From Corynebacterium maris DSM 45190 (GTDB taxonomy: Bacteria > Actinomycetota > Actinomycetes > Mycobacteriales > Mycobacteriaceae), in the NCBI RefSeq assembly GCF_000442645.1, contig NC_021915.1, positions 372,001-436,000 on the forward strand: a stretch of DNA of 64,000 nucleotides. The letters are read 5' to 3'. Shown piece by piece: positions 16,716 through 25,535 of this stretch (position 1 is the stretch's first letter; each line of letters starts with the position of its first letter). Made by a program: the position numbers and the translations under genes. The notes beneath the pieces are model-generated. The model saw only the letters and a list, made by a program, of their open reading frames with translations. It was not told the DNA's origin and searched no databases.

Positions 16716-17015
16716 ATGGATCCCGCATTGCAATTGATAGTCGGCTACAACTTCCTGGAAGGGCTGTTGTTCGCCGCCGTGGCCATCGCAGGCGTGGTCG
16801 GCGCGATCATGGCCGCCACCGTCCGGGAGGACGCCTTCACCGCCGGCGACCGCCAGGGCAAGTGGGTGTGGGTCGCGATTATGGCGGCCTCCGCCTTCGT
16901 CGTCATGACCCGCTTCCCGTTCCTGTCGTGGGCGGGCATGGTCGCCATCGGCGTGTACTGGTTCGACGTGCGCCCGCAGCTGCGCAACATCTTGTCCGGC
17001 AACTACGGCTGGTAG
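16716..17015 (+). CDS. DUF2516 family membrane protein
   Basis: 99 residues with three hydrophobic segments and the conserved C-terminal YWFDVRPQLRNIL typical of the actinobacterial DUF2516 family. The ATG at 16716 follows AGAGGTCCC. Its stop codon is directly followed by the start of the next gene. Function unknown. Confidence 0.8.
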   Translation: MDPALQLIVGYNFLEGLLFAAVAIAGVVGAIMAATVREDAFTAGDRQGKWVWVAIMAASAFVVMTRFPFLSWAGMVAIGVYWFDVRPQLRNILSGNYGW

Positions 17016-17573
17016 ATGGACGACGTCACCTGGCTGGCGGGGCGTATCGACGTCGATCTGACCGCCCCCGGCTTAACCGGCGAGCAGGTGCGCGCAGCGC
17101 TTGCTGAATCCACCGGCCTGCACGGCGCGGTGGTGATGCCCCCGCACGTGCCGTGGGTGCCCGAGGGGCTGGGCACGATCGCCGCCGTGGGTTATCCCAC
17201 CGGCCGGCACCACAGCCTGATCAAGGCGTCGGAGGCGCGGTTGGCGGTGGAGTTCGGCGCCACCGAGATTTGGCTCGCCGTCGACGAGGCGGGCACGGAT
17301 CATAACGCCCGTCTCGCGGACGTCGTGGCGGTGCGCCAGGCGGTGCCGCCGCCGGTGCTGCTGCACGTGCTCGCCACGGATACAGACACGATCAGGGCGG
17401 CGGCGACGGCCGGGGCCGACGGCGTCGTCGTCGACGCCTGGCCGGGGAAGCTGGGCATGCAGGTGATCGCTCGCGGGGATTTCAGCCCCGAGGAGGGCGT
17501 CGACCTGCTGGCCGCGGGGGCCGCGCGGTTGGCGCTGCCGGATCCGCACGGGTTTTTGGCCGCGCTGCGCTGA
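17016..17573 (+). CDS. DeoC-like TIM-barrel protein (short, probably non-canonical)
   Basis: 185 residues with recognisable deoxyribose-phosphate aldolase features: VGYPTGRHHSLIKASEARLAV with the E and A pattern of DeoC, an invariant-type GATEIWLAVDE stretch and a late GADGVVVDAWPGK. Catalytic DERA is about 220-250 residues and has a Schiff-base Lys in a KTSTG-type motif; here that position reads VVDAWPGK, so the usual Lys is not in place. Either a neighbouring Lys serves or the enzyme is inactive or re-purposed. It begins immediately after the DUF2516 stop. Confidence 0.6.
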   Translation: MDDVTWLAGRIDVDLTAPGLTGEQVRAALAESTGLHGAVVMPPHVPWVPEGLGTIAAVGYPTGRHHSLIKASEARLAVEFGATEIWLAVDEAGTDHNARLADVVAVRQAVPPPVLLHVLATDTDTIRAAATAGADGVVVDAWPGKLGMQVIARGDFSPEEGVDLLAAGAARLALPDPHGFLAALR

Positions 17574-17579
17574 AACCGC

Positions 17580-18407
17580 CTACGCGGGGGTGTTCTCCGC
17601 GACGCCGTCGACGTTGCCCGCGGAGATCTCCCGCAGCGGGACGTCGTTTCCAGAGACACTTACCCGCACGCCGCCGTCGATGACGGTGAAGTCGTCGATG
17701 TGCAGCGTCCCGTCTGAGGCGACCTCGTCGGAGACGCCCTGCTGGACGCCGTCCTGCAGCGCCTGGGTGATGCCGCGGGAGACGTCGTCGGGCAGGCCGA
17801 AGCCGAAGATCTCGGTGTTGGTCACCCGGAAAGTCATCTGCCCGTCGATCAGCTCAGGCACGAAGGTCATGGAGCCGAGGCCGCCGCCGAACTCGGTCTC
17901 GACGGAGCCGGATTCGGCGCGGGAGGTGACGTCGGTGATCGCGTTGGCGCCGAGGAAGTCGCTGATGCCGTCGAAGCTCTGCTGGCTGATCTGCTGCTGG
18001 ACGACGGCGAGCAGGTAGTCGTCGGGCAGCTCTGTCGTGGTGGACAGGAACCCGGCGACGGGGTTGTCCTGCGACAGGGTCATGTCCTCGATGCGGATGT
18101 TCGCGGCGGGGGTGCCCTGCACGTCCTGGCCGGTGACCTGCAGGGTCGACGGGGTGTTCAGCGTCATCTGCGGCAGCTGGCCCTGCACGAGCCCGAAGAC
18201 GAGCGGGGTGGCGCCGAAGGTGACCTCGGGGTCTTCTTGCACGGCCACGCCCTGCTCCTGGGCTTGTTGGTTGAAGCTGTCGCGGACCTGCGAGGAGATG
18301 AACCAGCGCAGGCCGAGCTCGGCGATGATGAGCAGGACGAGGATCGCCACGAGGACGGTGAGCACGACTTTCCAGACACGGGAGCCGGCGGAGGAGTTTC
18401 TTGCCAT
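17580..18407 (-). CDS. LmeA-like phospholipid-binding protein (DUF2993)
   Basis: 275 residues. An N-terminal uncleaved signal or anchor (VVLTVLVAILVLLIIAELGL) is followed by a periplasmic domain with the DUF2993 pattern (GFGLPDDVSRGI, repeated short beta-strands). Mycobacterial LmeA of this family binds phospholipids and helps lipomannan elongation; transfer of that role here is inference. ATG at 18407. It converges with the DeoC-like gene across a 6-bp gap. Confidence 0.75.
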   Translation of the reverse strand: MARNSSAGSRVWKVVLTVLVAILVLLIIAELGLRWFISSQVRDSFNQQAQEQGVAVQEDPEVTFGATPLVFGLVQGQLPQMTLNTPSTLQVTGQDVQGTPAANIRIEDMTLSQDNPVAGFLSTTTELPDDYLLAVVQQQISQQSFDGISDFLGANAITDVTSRAESGSVETEFGGGLGSMTFVPELIDGQMTFRVTNTEIFGFGLPDDVSRGITQALQDGVQQGVSDEVASDGTLHIDDFTVIDGGVRVSVSGNDVPLREISAGNVDGVAENTPA

Positions 18408-18469
18408 GCCTTAAAGTGTCCCTGATTTTCGGTGCTCGCGCGACCACCGACCACGAGGGAAAAGCACAA

Positions 18470-19282
18470 TCACAGAGGCGGGGCGACGTACTCCCAGGGA
18501 ACCGTCAGCAAGCTGTCGCGCACGCGCCGCCGGATCGGGGTCAGGGGCACGCCTTGGTCGACCAGCAATTTTCGGGCTTCGCGCCAGCGCACCCGTGGGC
18601 CGTAGGGCGCCCAGCCGGCGGCGTGGTCCCACGCGGCGTCGGCGGCAGACAGCAGCGTGTGGATCTTCTCGCCCTCGGTGTTGCGGTGGATCAGCACCTT
18701 CGGCAGTCGCTCCGCGAGGTCGGAGGGGCGATCCACGTCGAAGGGGTCCCACGCCAGCGTCAGGGAGACCGGCCCGTCAGCGTCCAGCAGCACCCAGGCG
18801 GCGCGGCGGCCGAGTTCGTCGCAGGTGCCTTCGATGAACAGGCCGCCGGGGGCCAGGCGTTCGGTGACGCTGCGCCAGGCGTCCTCGACTTGGGCCACGT
18901 CGTATTGGCGCAGCACGTTGAAGGCGCGCACCAGATGGGGACGGTGGCCGGCGAGTTCGAAGCCGCCGAGTTCGAAGCGCACGCCGTCGCGGGGCGGAAG
19001 TACCCGCTCCGGGTCGATCTCCAATCCGATGACGCGGATGTCCGGGCGCACGGTGCGCAGGCGGGTGGCCCATTCGACGGTGGTGGTGTGGCTGGCGCCG
19101 TAGCCGACGTCCACGGCCAGCGGCTTGGCGACGCCGCTGAGCAGCGCGCGGAGGCGGGGGTGGTGCACCGTCCACCGGTCGGAGCGGCGCAACCGGTTGT
19201 AGCCGGTGGTGCCGCGGGTGACGACGCCGAAAGGCCGACCGTCGGTCAGTTCAGCCCGGAGGTTATGCGCGTGGTCGGCCAT
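18470..19282 (-). CDS. SAM-dependent methyltransferase-like protein
   Basis: 270 residues. The Rossmann motif I is degenerate but visible (LAVDVGYGASHTTTVEWA), followed by an acidic strand end (IGLEIDPERV) and LAPGGLFIEGTCDELGRRAAW, which is the strand 5 region. The family is conserved in actinobacteria next to cell-wall genes; the substrate is unknown. It follows the DUF2505 gene by 13 bp and precedes the LmeA-like gene on the same strand, so the three probably form an operon. Confidence 0.65.
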   Translation of the reverse strand: MADHAHNLRAELTDGRPFGVVTRGTTGYNRLRRSDRWTVHHPRLRALLSGVAKPLAVDVGYGASHTTTVEWATRLRTVRPDIRVIGLEIDPERVLPPRDGVRFELGGFELAGHRPHLVRAFNVLRQYDVAQVEDAWRSVTERLAPGGLFIEGTCDELGRRAAWVLLDADGPVSLTLAWDPFDVDRPSDLAERLPKVLIHRNTEGEKIHTLLSAADAAWDHAAGWAPYGPRVRWREARKLLVDQGVPLTPIRRRVRDSLLTVPWEYVAPPL

Positions 19283-19295
19283 CGGTGGTGCTGGT

Positions 19296-19787
19296 TTAGA
19301 GGTTCTCGGCGATCCACTTCGAGGTCAGGTCGCCCTCCTGCTGGAAGAGGTTTTCCAAGGCGTCGCCGACCTTCGGCTCGATGGCCGGGCCCATGAACGG
19401 GATGTTGACGGAGACCTCGTTGTCGTAGGCGATGGTGGTCTTGTCGCCTTCGCCGGTGGCCTTCATCTCGCCGGAGAAGTCGACGGGGGTGCCCTTGACG
19501 TCGGCGGTGTAGGACAGGGTGGCGGCGCCGTCGACCAGCTCGCCGATGGTGATGACGCGCTTGAGCTTCAGTGCCTGGGACACCATGGACTGCACGGCCT
19601 CCGGCAGCACGTCGAGCGGAAGCAGCTCGAAGAGGGTGACCTGGCCGTCGGCGAATTCATTGACCTCGCCAGGCTCAGGGGAGAGGGTCTCGGCGATGTA
19701 GGTCCAGTAGTCGCGGTTGTTGTACGCCTCGAGGACCTTCTCGAGCGGCTGGTCGATGGTTACGGTGTTTTCGCTACGGGTTGACAT
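19296..19787 (-). CDS. DUF2505 family protein (START/SRPBCC-like)
   Basis: 163 residues, no membrane span. The alternating beta pattern and the opening RSENTVTIDQPLEKVLEAYNN are typical of DUF2505, a lipid- or ligand-binding SRPBCC-like fold. I use the ATG at 19787 (MSTRSENT). It is divergent from murB across only 15 bp, so both promoters must overlap or lie within the opposite gene. Ligand unknown. Confidence 0.75.
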   Translation of the reverse strand: MSTRSENTVTIDQPLEKVLEAYNNRDYWTYIAETLSPEPGEVNEFADGQVTLFELLPLDVLPEAVQSMVSQALKLKRVITIGELVDGAATLSYTADVKGTPVDFSGEMKATGEGDKTTIAYDNEVSVNIPFMGPAIEPKVGDALENLFQQEGDLTSKWIAENL

Positions 19788-19802
19788 GCCCAACAGACTA
19801 CC

Positions 19803-20906
19803 GTGAAGGGTGTGATTAATTCATCGTTGACCCAGCGGCTGACTGACCTCGACGGAGTCGTCGTCGACACCGGCACGTCCTTCGCCGACCTGACCACCCT
19901 GCGCCTGGGCGGGAGGCCGCACGCGGTGGTGCGGTGCTCCACGGCCGAGGCCGTCGTCGAGGCGGTCAAACTTATCGACGCCTCCGAGCACGACTTGCTC
20001 ATCCTGGCCGGCGGATCCAACCTGGTCATCGCCGACGGCGAGCTGGACCTGATCGCAGTGCGCCTGGAAAACGACGACGTCTCCTTCGGCGACGACGGCC
20101 TGGTCACCGCCGGTGCGGGTGCGGTGTGGGACGACGTGGTCGCCGCCAGCGTGGAGCGCGGCCTGGGTGGCATCGAGTGCCTCTCCGGCATCCCGGGATC
20201 CACGGGCGCGACCCCGGTGCAGAACGTGGGCGCCTACGGCACCGAGATCGCGGATGTGCTCACGCGCGTGAAGCTCTACGAGCGCGCCACGGGGAAAGTG
20301 TTCTGGTCGGACGCCTCCGAGTTGGAGCTGGCGTATCGCTATTCGAACCTGAAGTTCACCCAGCGCGCGGTGGTGCTCGAGGTGGAATTCCAGCTGAGCA
20401 CCGACGGGTTGAGTGCCCCGCTGCGCTTCGGTGCCCTGGCGGGCGAAGCAGGGGAGCGGCGCCCGGTCGCCGAGGTGCGCGACGAGGTGCTGGGGCTGCG
20501 CCGCGGCAAGGGCATGGTGCTCGACGAAGGCGACTACGACACCTGGTCCGCCGGGTCATTTTTCACCAACCCGATTGTGGCTTCCGAGATCGCTGATCAG
20601 GTGCAGGCGGCGGTGCGTTCTGAGCGCGGCGACGCCGACGCCGATCGCATGCCGCGCTGGGCGGCGGAGGGCGGGGAGAAGCTCTCGGCGGCCTGGCTCA
20701 TCGAACGCGCCGGTTTCCCGCGCGGTTACCCGGGTGAGGACGCCCCGGTGCGGCTGTCCACCAAGCACACCCTGGCGCTGACCAACCGCGGTCAGGCCGT
20801 CACCGAGGACCTGGTGTCCTTGGCCCGGGAGGTCCGCGACGGCGTGCAGTCGGCCTTCGGCGTGCAGCTGGTGCCCGAGCCGGTGTGGGTGGGCGTGGAG
20901 ATCTGA
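19803..20906 (+). CDS. murB: UDP-N-acetylenolpyruvoylglucosamine reductase
   Basis: 367 residues. This FAD enzyme makes UDP-N-acetylmuramate in peptidoglycan synthesis. Conserved features are TLRLGG near the start, LAGGSNLVIADGEL (FAD site), GIPGSTGATPVQNVGAYG, the catalytic Ser in SAGSFFTNP and a C-terminal Glu in LVPEPVWVG. The GTG at 19803 or the in-frame GTG at 19812 could be the start; the 15-bp gap to the divergent gene suggests a short or absent leader. A terminator follows. Confidence 0.93.
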   Translation: MKGVINSSLTQRLTDLDGVVVDTGTSFADLTTLRLGGRPHAVVRCSTAEAVVEAVKLIDASEHDLLILAGGSNLVIADGELDLIAVRLENDDVSFGDDGLVTAGAGAVWDDVVAASVERGLGGIECLSGIPGSTGATPVQNVGAYGTEIADVLTRVKLYERATGKVFWSDASELELAYRYSNLKFTQRAVVLEVEFQLSTDGLSAPLRFGALAGEAGERRPVAEVRDEVLGLRRGKGMVLDEGDYDTWSAGSFFTNPIVASEIADQVQAAVRSERGDADADRMPRWAAEGGEKLSAAWLIERAGFPRGYPGEDAPVRLSTKHTLALTNRGQAVTEDLVSLAREVRDGVQSAFGVQLVPEPVWVGVEI

Positions 20907-20951
20907 CGCCGTCGGTGACGCTTCTCTCACGTTTTTATCTGGTGTGAACTG

Positions 20952-20993
20952 AGCCCCTTGACCCGCTGCGGGTCGAGGGGCTAAATTTTTTCT
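20952..20993 (+). terminator. Terminator of murB
   Basis: AGCCCCTTGACCCG (20952-20965) and CGGGTCGAGGGGCT (20969-20982) form a 14-bp stem with one G-T wobble and a 3-base loop, followed by AAATTTTTTCT. Confidence 0.85.
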
Positions 20994-20998
20994 CAACG

Positions 20999-21029
20999 GA
21001 TACTGCAAACGTTTGCAGCAAACGATTGC
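20999..21029 (+). promoter_or_regulatory. rbs operators overlapping the promoter
   Basis: CTGCAAACGTTTGCAG (21003-21018) is a perfect 16-bp palindrome of the LacI-family type, followed at once by the near-palindrome GCAAACGATTGC (21018-21029). The sequence GATACT (20999-21004) could be the -10 box, so a bound repressor would block transcription. They lie 34 bp before rbsR, consistent with RbsR controlling its own operon. Confidence 0.75.
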
Positions 21030-21062
21030 AGCCACGAAACCCCAGGAGAGGAGGCACCCCGC

Positions 21063-22076
21063 ATGGACATCGAACCCGCTCGTCGCCCGACGCTCAAAGA
21101 CGTCGCCGAAGCAGCCGGCGTGGCCGTCTCCACCGCCTCGCGCGCGCTGGCCGACAACCCCGCCGTCGCCGCCCGCACCCGCGCCCGCATCCACGACATC
21201 GCCGCCGGGATGGGCTACCGCCCCAACGAGCAGGCCCGGGCCCTGCGGCGGGCGCGCACCAACACCATCGGTGTGATCGTGCCCAGCCTGGTCAACCACT
21301 ACTTCGCCACCCTGGTCACCGGCATCCAGGAAGGCGCCGCGGCGGCGGGGCTGACCACGGTCATCGCCAACACCCGCGAGGACGCCGACTCCCTGGCCGC
21401 CAGCCTGCAGGTGCTGGCCGACCAGCGGGTCGACGGCGTGATCTGCGTGCCGCACGAAGACTGCGCCGACCAGATCCTCGCCCTGCACGACGCCGGCCTG
21501 CCGATCGTGCTCATCGACCGGGAGATCCCCTCCGGCCAGGTGCCCACGGTGGTCTCCGACCCGGAACGGGGCATGCACGACGCGGTGCGCCTGCTCGCGG
21601 AGACCCGCGCCCTGCCCATCGGGTATCTTTCCGGGCCGACGACCACCTCCACCGGGCGTCAGCGCCTGGAGACCTTCCGTACCGCGTGTACTGCCGCCGG
21701 CCTGCCGGAACAGCCCGTCTACCTGGGCGGCTACGAGCAGGAGCGCGGCCGCGCTGGTGCCGCAGACCTCCTGGACCGCGGGGTCACAGCGTTGTTCGCC
21801 GGGGATTCCATGATGACCATCGGCGTCATCGAAGAATGCCACCGCCGCGGCCTGCTCATCGGCGAGGACGTCGCGGTCATCGGCTTCGACCGCCACCCCG
21901 TCTTCGAGCTGCAACCCCGGCCCATCACGGTCATCGACCAGGACGTCGACGCCATGGCGGCGCTCGCGTTGCAGACCCTGCTGGCAGGCATCGACGGCCA
22001 GCCGACGACGAGCACCCGCATGCACACCCCGACCACGCTGATCACACGCCAGTCCACCCCAGGAGCCCTCCGATGA
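21063..22076 (+). CDS. rbsR: LacI-family ribose operon repressor
   Basis: 337 residues. The N-terminal helix-turn-helix is TLKDVAEAAGVAVSTASRAL, followed by the hinge helix YRPNEQARALR, both typical of LacI proteins. The periplasmic-binding-protein-like effector domain follows (VIVPSLVNHYF, DQRVDGVICVP, AVIGFD). The ATG at 21063 follows GGAGAGGAGG. It is the first gene of the rbs operon, and its stop overlaps the rbsA start (ATGA). Ribose is the likely inducer from context. Confidence 0.88.
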   Translation: MDIEPARRPTLKDVAEAAGVAVSTASRALADNPAVAARTRARIHDIAAGMGYRPNEQARALRRARTNTIGVIVPSLVNHYFATLVTGIQEGAAAAGLTTVIANTREDADSLAASLQVLADQRVDGVICVPHEDCADQILALHDAGLPIVLIDREIPSGQVPTVVSDPERGMHDAVRLLAETRALPIGYLSGPTTTSTGRQRLETFRTACTAAGLPEQPVYLGGYEQERGRAGAADLLDRGVTALFAGDSMMTIGVIEECHRRGLLIGEDVAVIGFDRHPVFELQPRPITVIDQDVDAMAALALQTLLAGIDGQPTTSTRMHTPTTLITRQSTPGALR

Positions 22077-23611
22077 ACCACGACCCCACGCCACCGCGGC
22101 CGCTGCTGGAGCTGCGCAACGTGCGCAAATCCTTCGGCCCCGTCACCGTGATCAAAGACGTCACCGTCTCCGTCCACCCCGGCAAGGTGCAGGCCCTGCT
22201 CGGCGAAAACGGCGCCGGCAAGTCCACGATCATCAAGATGATGGCCGGCGTCCACAAACCCGACGGCGGCGAGATCCACGTCGACGGCCAGCGCGTCGAA
22301 TTCCCCGACACCCGCGCCGCCGAGGCCCGCGGCATCGCCACCATCTACCAGGAACTCAACCTCGTGCCCACGATGTCCGTGGCCGAGAACATCCTGCTCG
22401 GGCGCACCCCGCGCCGGGCCGGCCTGGTCAACTACCGCGCGCTGCGCGCCCAGGCCCAGGAGGCGCTGGACTATATCGGGCTGGTCGTCGACCTGGACAC
22501 CCCGGTCGGTGAGCTCGGCGTCGCCCGGCAGCAGCTCGTGGAGATCGCCAAGGCGCTGTCCATGGACGCGCGCGTGCTCATCCTCGACGAACCCACCGCT
22601 TCTCTGACGGGCAACGAGGTCGACCAACTCTTCCGCGTCGTCGACGACCTCAAGGCCCGCGGGGTGGGCATGGTCTTCATCTCGCATCACCTGGATGAGA
22701 TCGCGCGCATCGCCGATTCGGTCAGCGTGCTGCGCGACGGCGAGTTCGTCGCCGAAGTCCCCGCCGACACCCCGGAGCCCGAGTTCGTCCGCCTCATGGT
22801 CGGCCGCGACATCGACGACCAATACCCGCGCGAGCAGATCACCCCCGGCGCGCCGGTGCTGCAGGTCGAGGGTCTCAGCAGCGCGGACAAGTTCCATGAC
22901 ATTTCCTTTACCGTCCACGCCGGCGAGGTCGTCGGCCTGGCCGGTCTGGTCGGGGCCGGACGCACCGAAGTCGTCCGGGCGATCGCCGGCGCCGACGGCC
23001 GCGACGCCGGCCGGGTGCTCATCGACGGCCGAGAGCTGCCCGCCGGCAACGTCGCCGCCGCCATCGCCCGCGGGGTGGGCCACGTGCCCGAAGACCGCAA
23101 GCACCAGGGCCTGATCCTGGACGCCAGCGTCGGCGAGAACATCGGCTTGGCCACGGTGCGATCTTCCGCCCGGGCCGGCCTGGCCGATCGCCGCGGGCAG
23201 CGCCGCCGCTCCGCAGACGTCGCCGAGAAGCTGCGCATCCGCATGGCCGGCATCGACCAGGACATCCGCAACCTCTCCGGCGGCAACCAGCAGAAGGCGG
23301 TCTTCGGCCGCTGGGTGCTGGCCGGCTCGAAGGTGCTGTTGCTGGATGAGCCGACCCGCGGCGTCGACGTCGGCGCCAAAGTCGAGATCTATCACCTCAT
23401 CAACGACGTCACCCGCGCCGGGGGAGCGGTGCTCATGGTCTCCTCCGACCTGCCGGAGGTGCTCGGCATGTCCGACCGCGTACTGGTCATGTCGGGCGGG
23501 CGCCTGGCCGGGGAGCTTGCGCCCACCGCCACCCAGGACGAGGTCATGACCCTCGCCGTGTCCCAGATCAACGATTCCGTCACCGTCGCCGACGGCGCCG
23601 CCGCAGAATAA
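22073..23611 (+). CDS. rbsA: Ribose ABC transporter, ATP-binding protein
   Basis: 512 residues with two fused ABC domains. The first has a canonical Walker A (GENGAGKST) and a Walker B (ARVLILDEP). The second has the degenerate Walker A of this family (GLVGAGRTE) and an intact signature LSGGNQQK and LLLDEPTRG. This tandem arrangement is standard for RbsA/MglA-type sugar importers. Start ATG at 22073 in the ATGA overlap with rbsR. Confidence 0.93.
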   Translation: MNHDPTPPRPLLELRNVRKSFGPVTVIKDVTVSVHPGKVQALLGENGAGKSTIIKMMAGVHKPDGGEIHVDGQRVEFPDTRAAEARGIATIYQELNLVPTMSVAENILLGRTPRRAGLVNYRALRAQAQEALDYIGLVVDLDTPVGELGVARQQLVEIAKALSMDARVLILDEPTASLTGNEVDQLFRVVDDLKARGVGMVFISHHLDEIARIADSVSVLRDGEFVAEVPADTPEPEFVRLMVGRDIDDQYPREQITPGAPVLQVEGLSSADKFHDISFTVHAGEVVGLAGLVGAGRTEVVRAIAGADGRDAGRVLIDGRELPAGNVAAAIARGVGHVPEDRKHQGLILDASVGENIGLATVRSSARAGLADRRGQRRRSADVAEKLRIRMAGIDQDIRNLSGGNQQKAVFGRWVLAGSKVLLLDEPTRGVDVGAKVEIYHLINDVTRAGGAVLMVSSDLPEVLGMSDRVLVMSGGRLAGELAPTATQDEVMTLAVSQINDSVTVADGAAAE

Positions 23612-23625
23612 GGAGCACTCACGCC

Positions 23626-24612
23626 ATGACCACCGCGACCAAGAACCCGGCGCGCCCTGCGCGCGTCTCGCCGGCCCGTAGCGTCGGCAATTGGATGATG
23701 AACAACGGCGCGCTCGTCGGCCTCATCGTCTTGATCATCGCCCTGGCGTTGGCCACGCCGCACTTTTTGACCGCCGGCAACCTGGTCAACGTCGGCGTGC
23801 AGGCGGCCACCGTGGCGATCATCGCCTTCGGCATGACGTTTGTCATCGTCACCGGCGGCATCGACCTGTCGGTCGGCGCCGTCGCCGCCTTGGGCGGCAT
23901 GGTGGCCGCTTATTCCTGGGCGGAGATGGGCCTGCCCGGCTGGCTGACCCTGTTGTTGGGCTTGGCCACGGGCCTGCTCGCCGGCGCGATCGCCGGGCTG
24001 TCCATCGCCTACGGCAAGCTGCCCGCCTTCATCGCCACCCTGGCGATGATGTCGATCGCCCGCGGGCTCACGCTGGTCGTCTCCGAGGGGTCCCCGGTGC
24101 CCAGCGCGGACGCCGTCAACTGGATGGGCCGCGACGTCGGTTTTCTGCCGATGCCGATCGTCATGATGGTCATGGCCGGGCTGATCTGCTGGTTCATTCT
24201 CTCGCGCACGGTGCTGGGCCGCTCGATGTACGCCATCGGCGGCAACATGGAGGCCGCACGACTCTCAGGCCTGCCGGTGCGCCGGATCCTCATCTCCGTC
24301 TACGCGCTCTCCGGGCTCTTCGCCGCCTGGGCCGGGCTGGTGATGACCGCCCGGTTGTCGTCCGCGCAGCCGCAGGCCGGCGTCGGCTACGAACTTGACG
24401 CCATCGCCGCCGTCGTCATCGGCGGCGCTTCGCTCGCCGGCGGGCGCGGCGGGGCGTGGGGCACCTTCGTCGGCGCGATCCTGCTGGCGGTGATCCGCAA
24501 CGGCCTGAACCTGCTGAATGTCTCGTCGTTCTGGCAGCAGATCGTCATCGGCGTCGTCATCGCCGCGGCCGTGGGCTTCGACGTCATCCGCAACAAGACC
24601 ATCTCCCAGTAG
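23626..24612 (+). CDS. rbsC: Ribose ABC transporter, permease
   Basis: 328 residues, eight to ten membrane segments, with the family motifs VTGGIDLSVGAVAALGGM (permease signature) and AVVIGGASLAGGRGG. The ATG at 23626 follows AAGGAGCACTCACGCC. It forms the membrane channel with RbsA and the lipoprotein RbsB. Confidence 0.92.
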   Translation: MTTATKNPARPARVSPARSVGNWMMNNGALVGLIVLIIALALATPHFLTAGNLVNVGVQAATVAIIAFGMTFVIVTGGIDLSVGAVAALGGMVAAYSWAEMGLPGWLTLLLGLATGLLAGAIAGLSIAYGKLPAFIATLAMMSIARGLTLVVSEGSPVPSADAVNWMGRDVGFLPMPIVMMVMAGLICWFILSRTVLGRSMYAIGGNMEAARLSGLPVRRILISVYALSGLFAAWAGLVMTARLSSAQPQAGVGYELDAIAAVVIGGASLAGGRGGAWGTFVGAILLAVIRNGLNLLNVSSFWQQIVIGVVIAAAVGFDVIRNKTISQ

Positions 24613-24623
24613 AAGGAGCGATC

Positions 24624-25535
24624 ATGCGCAAGACAACCGCGGCCGTGGTCGCCGCCGCCACCGCCTTCAGCCTGACTGCCTGCGGTCAAGGCGAGCAGGG
24701 CCAGGAAGTCACCCTGGCGCTGTCCACCCAGACCAACCCGTTTTTCGTCCAGGTCCGCGACGGGGCGCGTGACCGGGCGGAAGAACTCGGCGTGAACTTA
24801 AACGTCCAGGACGCCGGCGACGACGCCCTGCAACAGGCCAACCAGCTGATCAACTCCATCGCCATGGACGCCGGCGCAGTCATCGTCAACCCCGTCGACT
24901 CCGACGCCGTGGGCAACTCCGTCGAAGCCCTCAACCAGGCCGACATCCCCGTCATCGCCGTCGACCGCACCGCCAACGCCGGCGAGCTGACCAGCTTCGT
25001 CGCCTCCGACAACATCTCCGGCGGCAAGCAGGCCGCCGACGCTCTGGCCGCGGCCATCGGCGGCGAAGGCAAAGTCATCATGCTCCAAGGCATCGTCGGA
25101 TCCTCGTCTTCCCGCGACCGCGGGCAAGGCTTCCGCGAACAGATCGCCACCTACCCCGGCATCGAGGTCGTCGCCGAACAAACCGCCGGCTTCGACCGCA
25201 CCGAAGGCCTCGACGTGGCGACCAACCTGCTGCAGGCCAACCCGGACGTCGTCGGCATCTTCGCCGAAAACGACGAGATGGCCCTCGGCGCCATCGAAGC
25301 CGTCGGGGCCCGCGCCGGCGAGGAGGTCGCTATCGTCGGGTTCGACGGCACCCTCGAAGGGCTCGCCGCCGTGGAGGCCGGCACGATGAACGCCACCATC
25401 GCCCAGCAGCCCCGCGAACTCGGCGCCCAAGCCGTCGAGCAAGCCGCCCTGCTGCTGGAAGACAAAGACGTCGCCGGCGTCGTGCCCGTCTCCGTCATCA
25501 CCGTCACCGAAGAGAATGTGGGGGAGTACCTGTGA
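24624..25535 (+). CDS. rbsB: Ribose-binding lipoprotein
   Basis: 303 residues. The lipoprotein signal ends in LTAC with Cys20 as the lipidated residue. The mature part has the type I periplasmic binding fold (LALSTQTNPFFVQVRDGA, VIVNPVDSDAVG, VDRTANAGELTSFVASDN). It delivers ribose to RbsAC from outside the membrane. The ATG at 24624 follows AGAAGGAGCGATC. The last bases overlap the rbsK start codon (GTGA). Confidence 0.92.
   Translation: MRKTTAAVVAAATAFSLTACGQGEQGQEVTLALSTQTNPFFVQVRDGARDRAEELGVNLNVQDAGDDALQQANQLINSIAMDAGAVIVNPVDSDAVGNSVEALNQADIPVIAVDRTANAGELTSFVASDNISGGKQAADALAAAIGGEGKVIMLQGIVGSSSSRDRGQGFREQIATYPGIEVVAEQTAGFDRTEGLDVATNLLQANPDVVGIFAENDEMALGAIEAVGARAGEEVAIVGFDGTLEGLAAVEAGTMNATIAQQPRELGAQAVEQAALLLEDKDVAGVVPVSVITVTEENVGEYL

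Noticed and set aside
20920..20945. GlxR (CRP-type) site before rbsR, GTGACGCTTCTCTCAC
   Set aside because: Half-sites are present but their spacing is larger than the TGTGA-N6-TCACA consensus.
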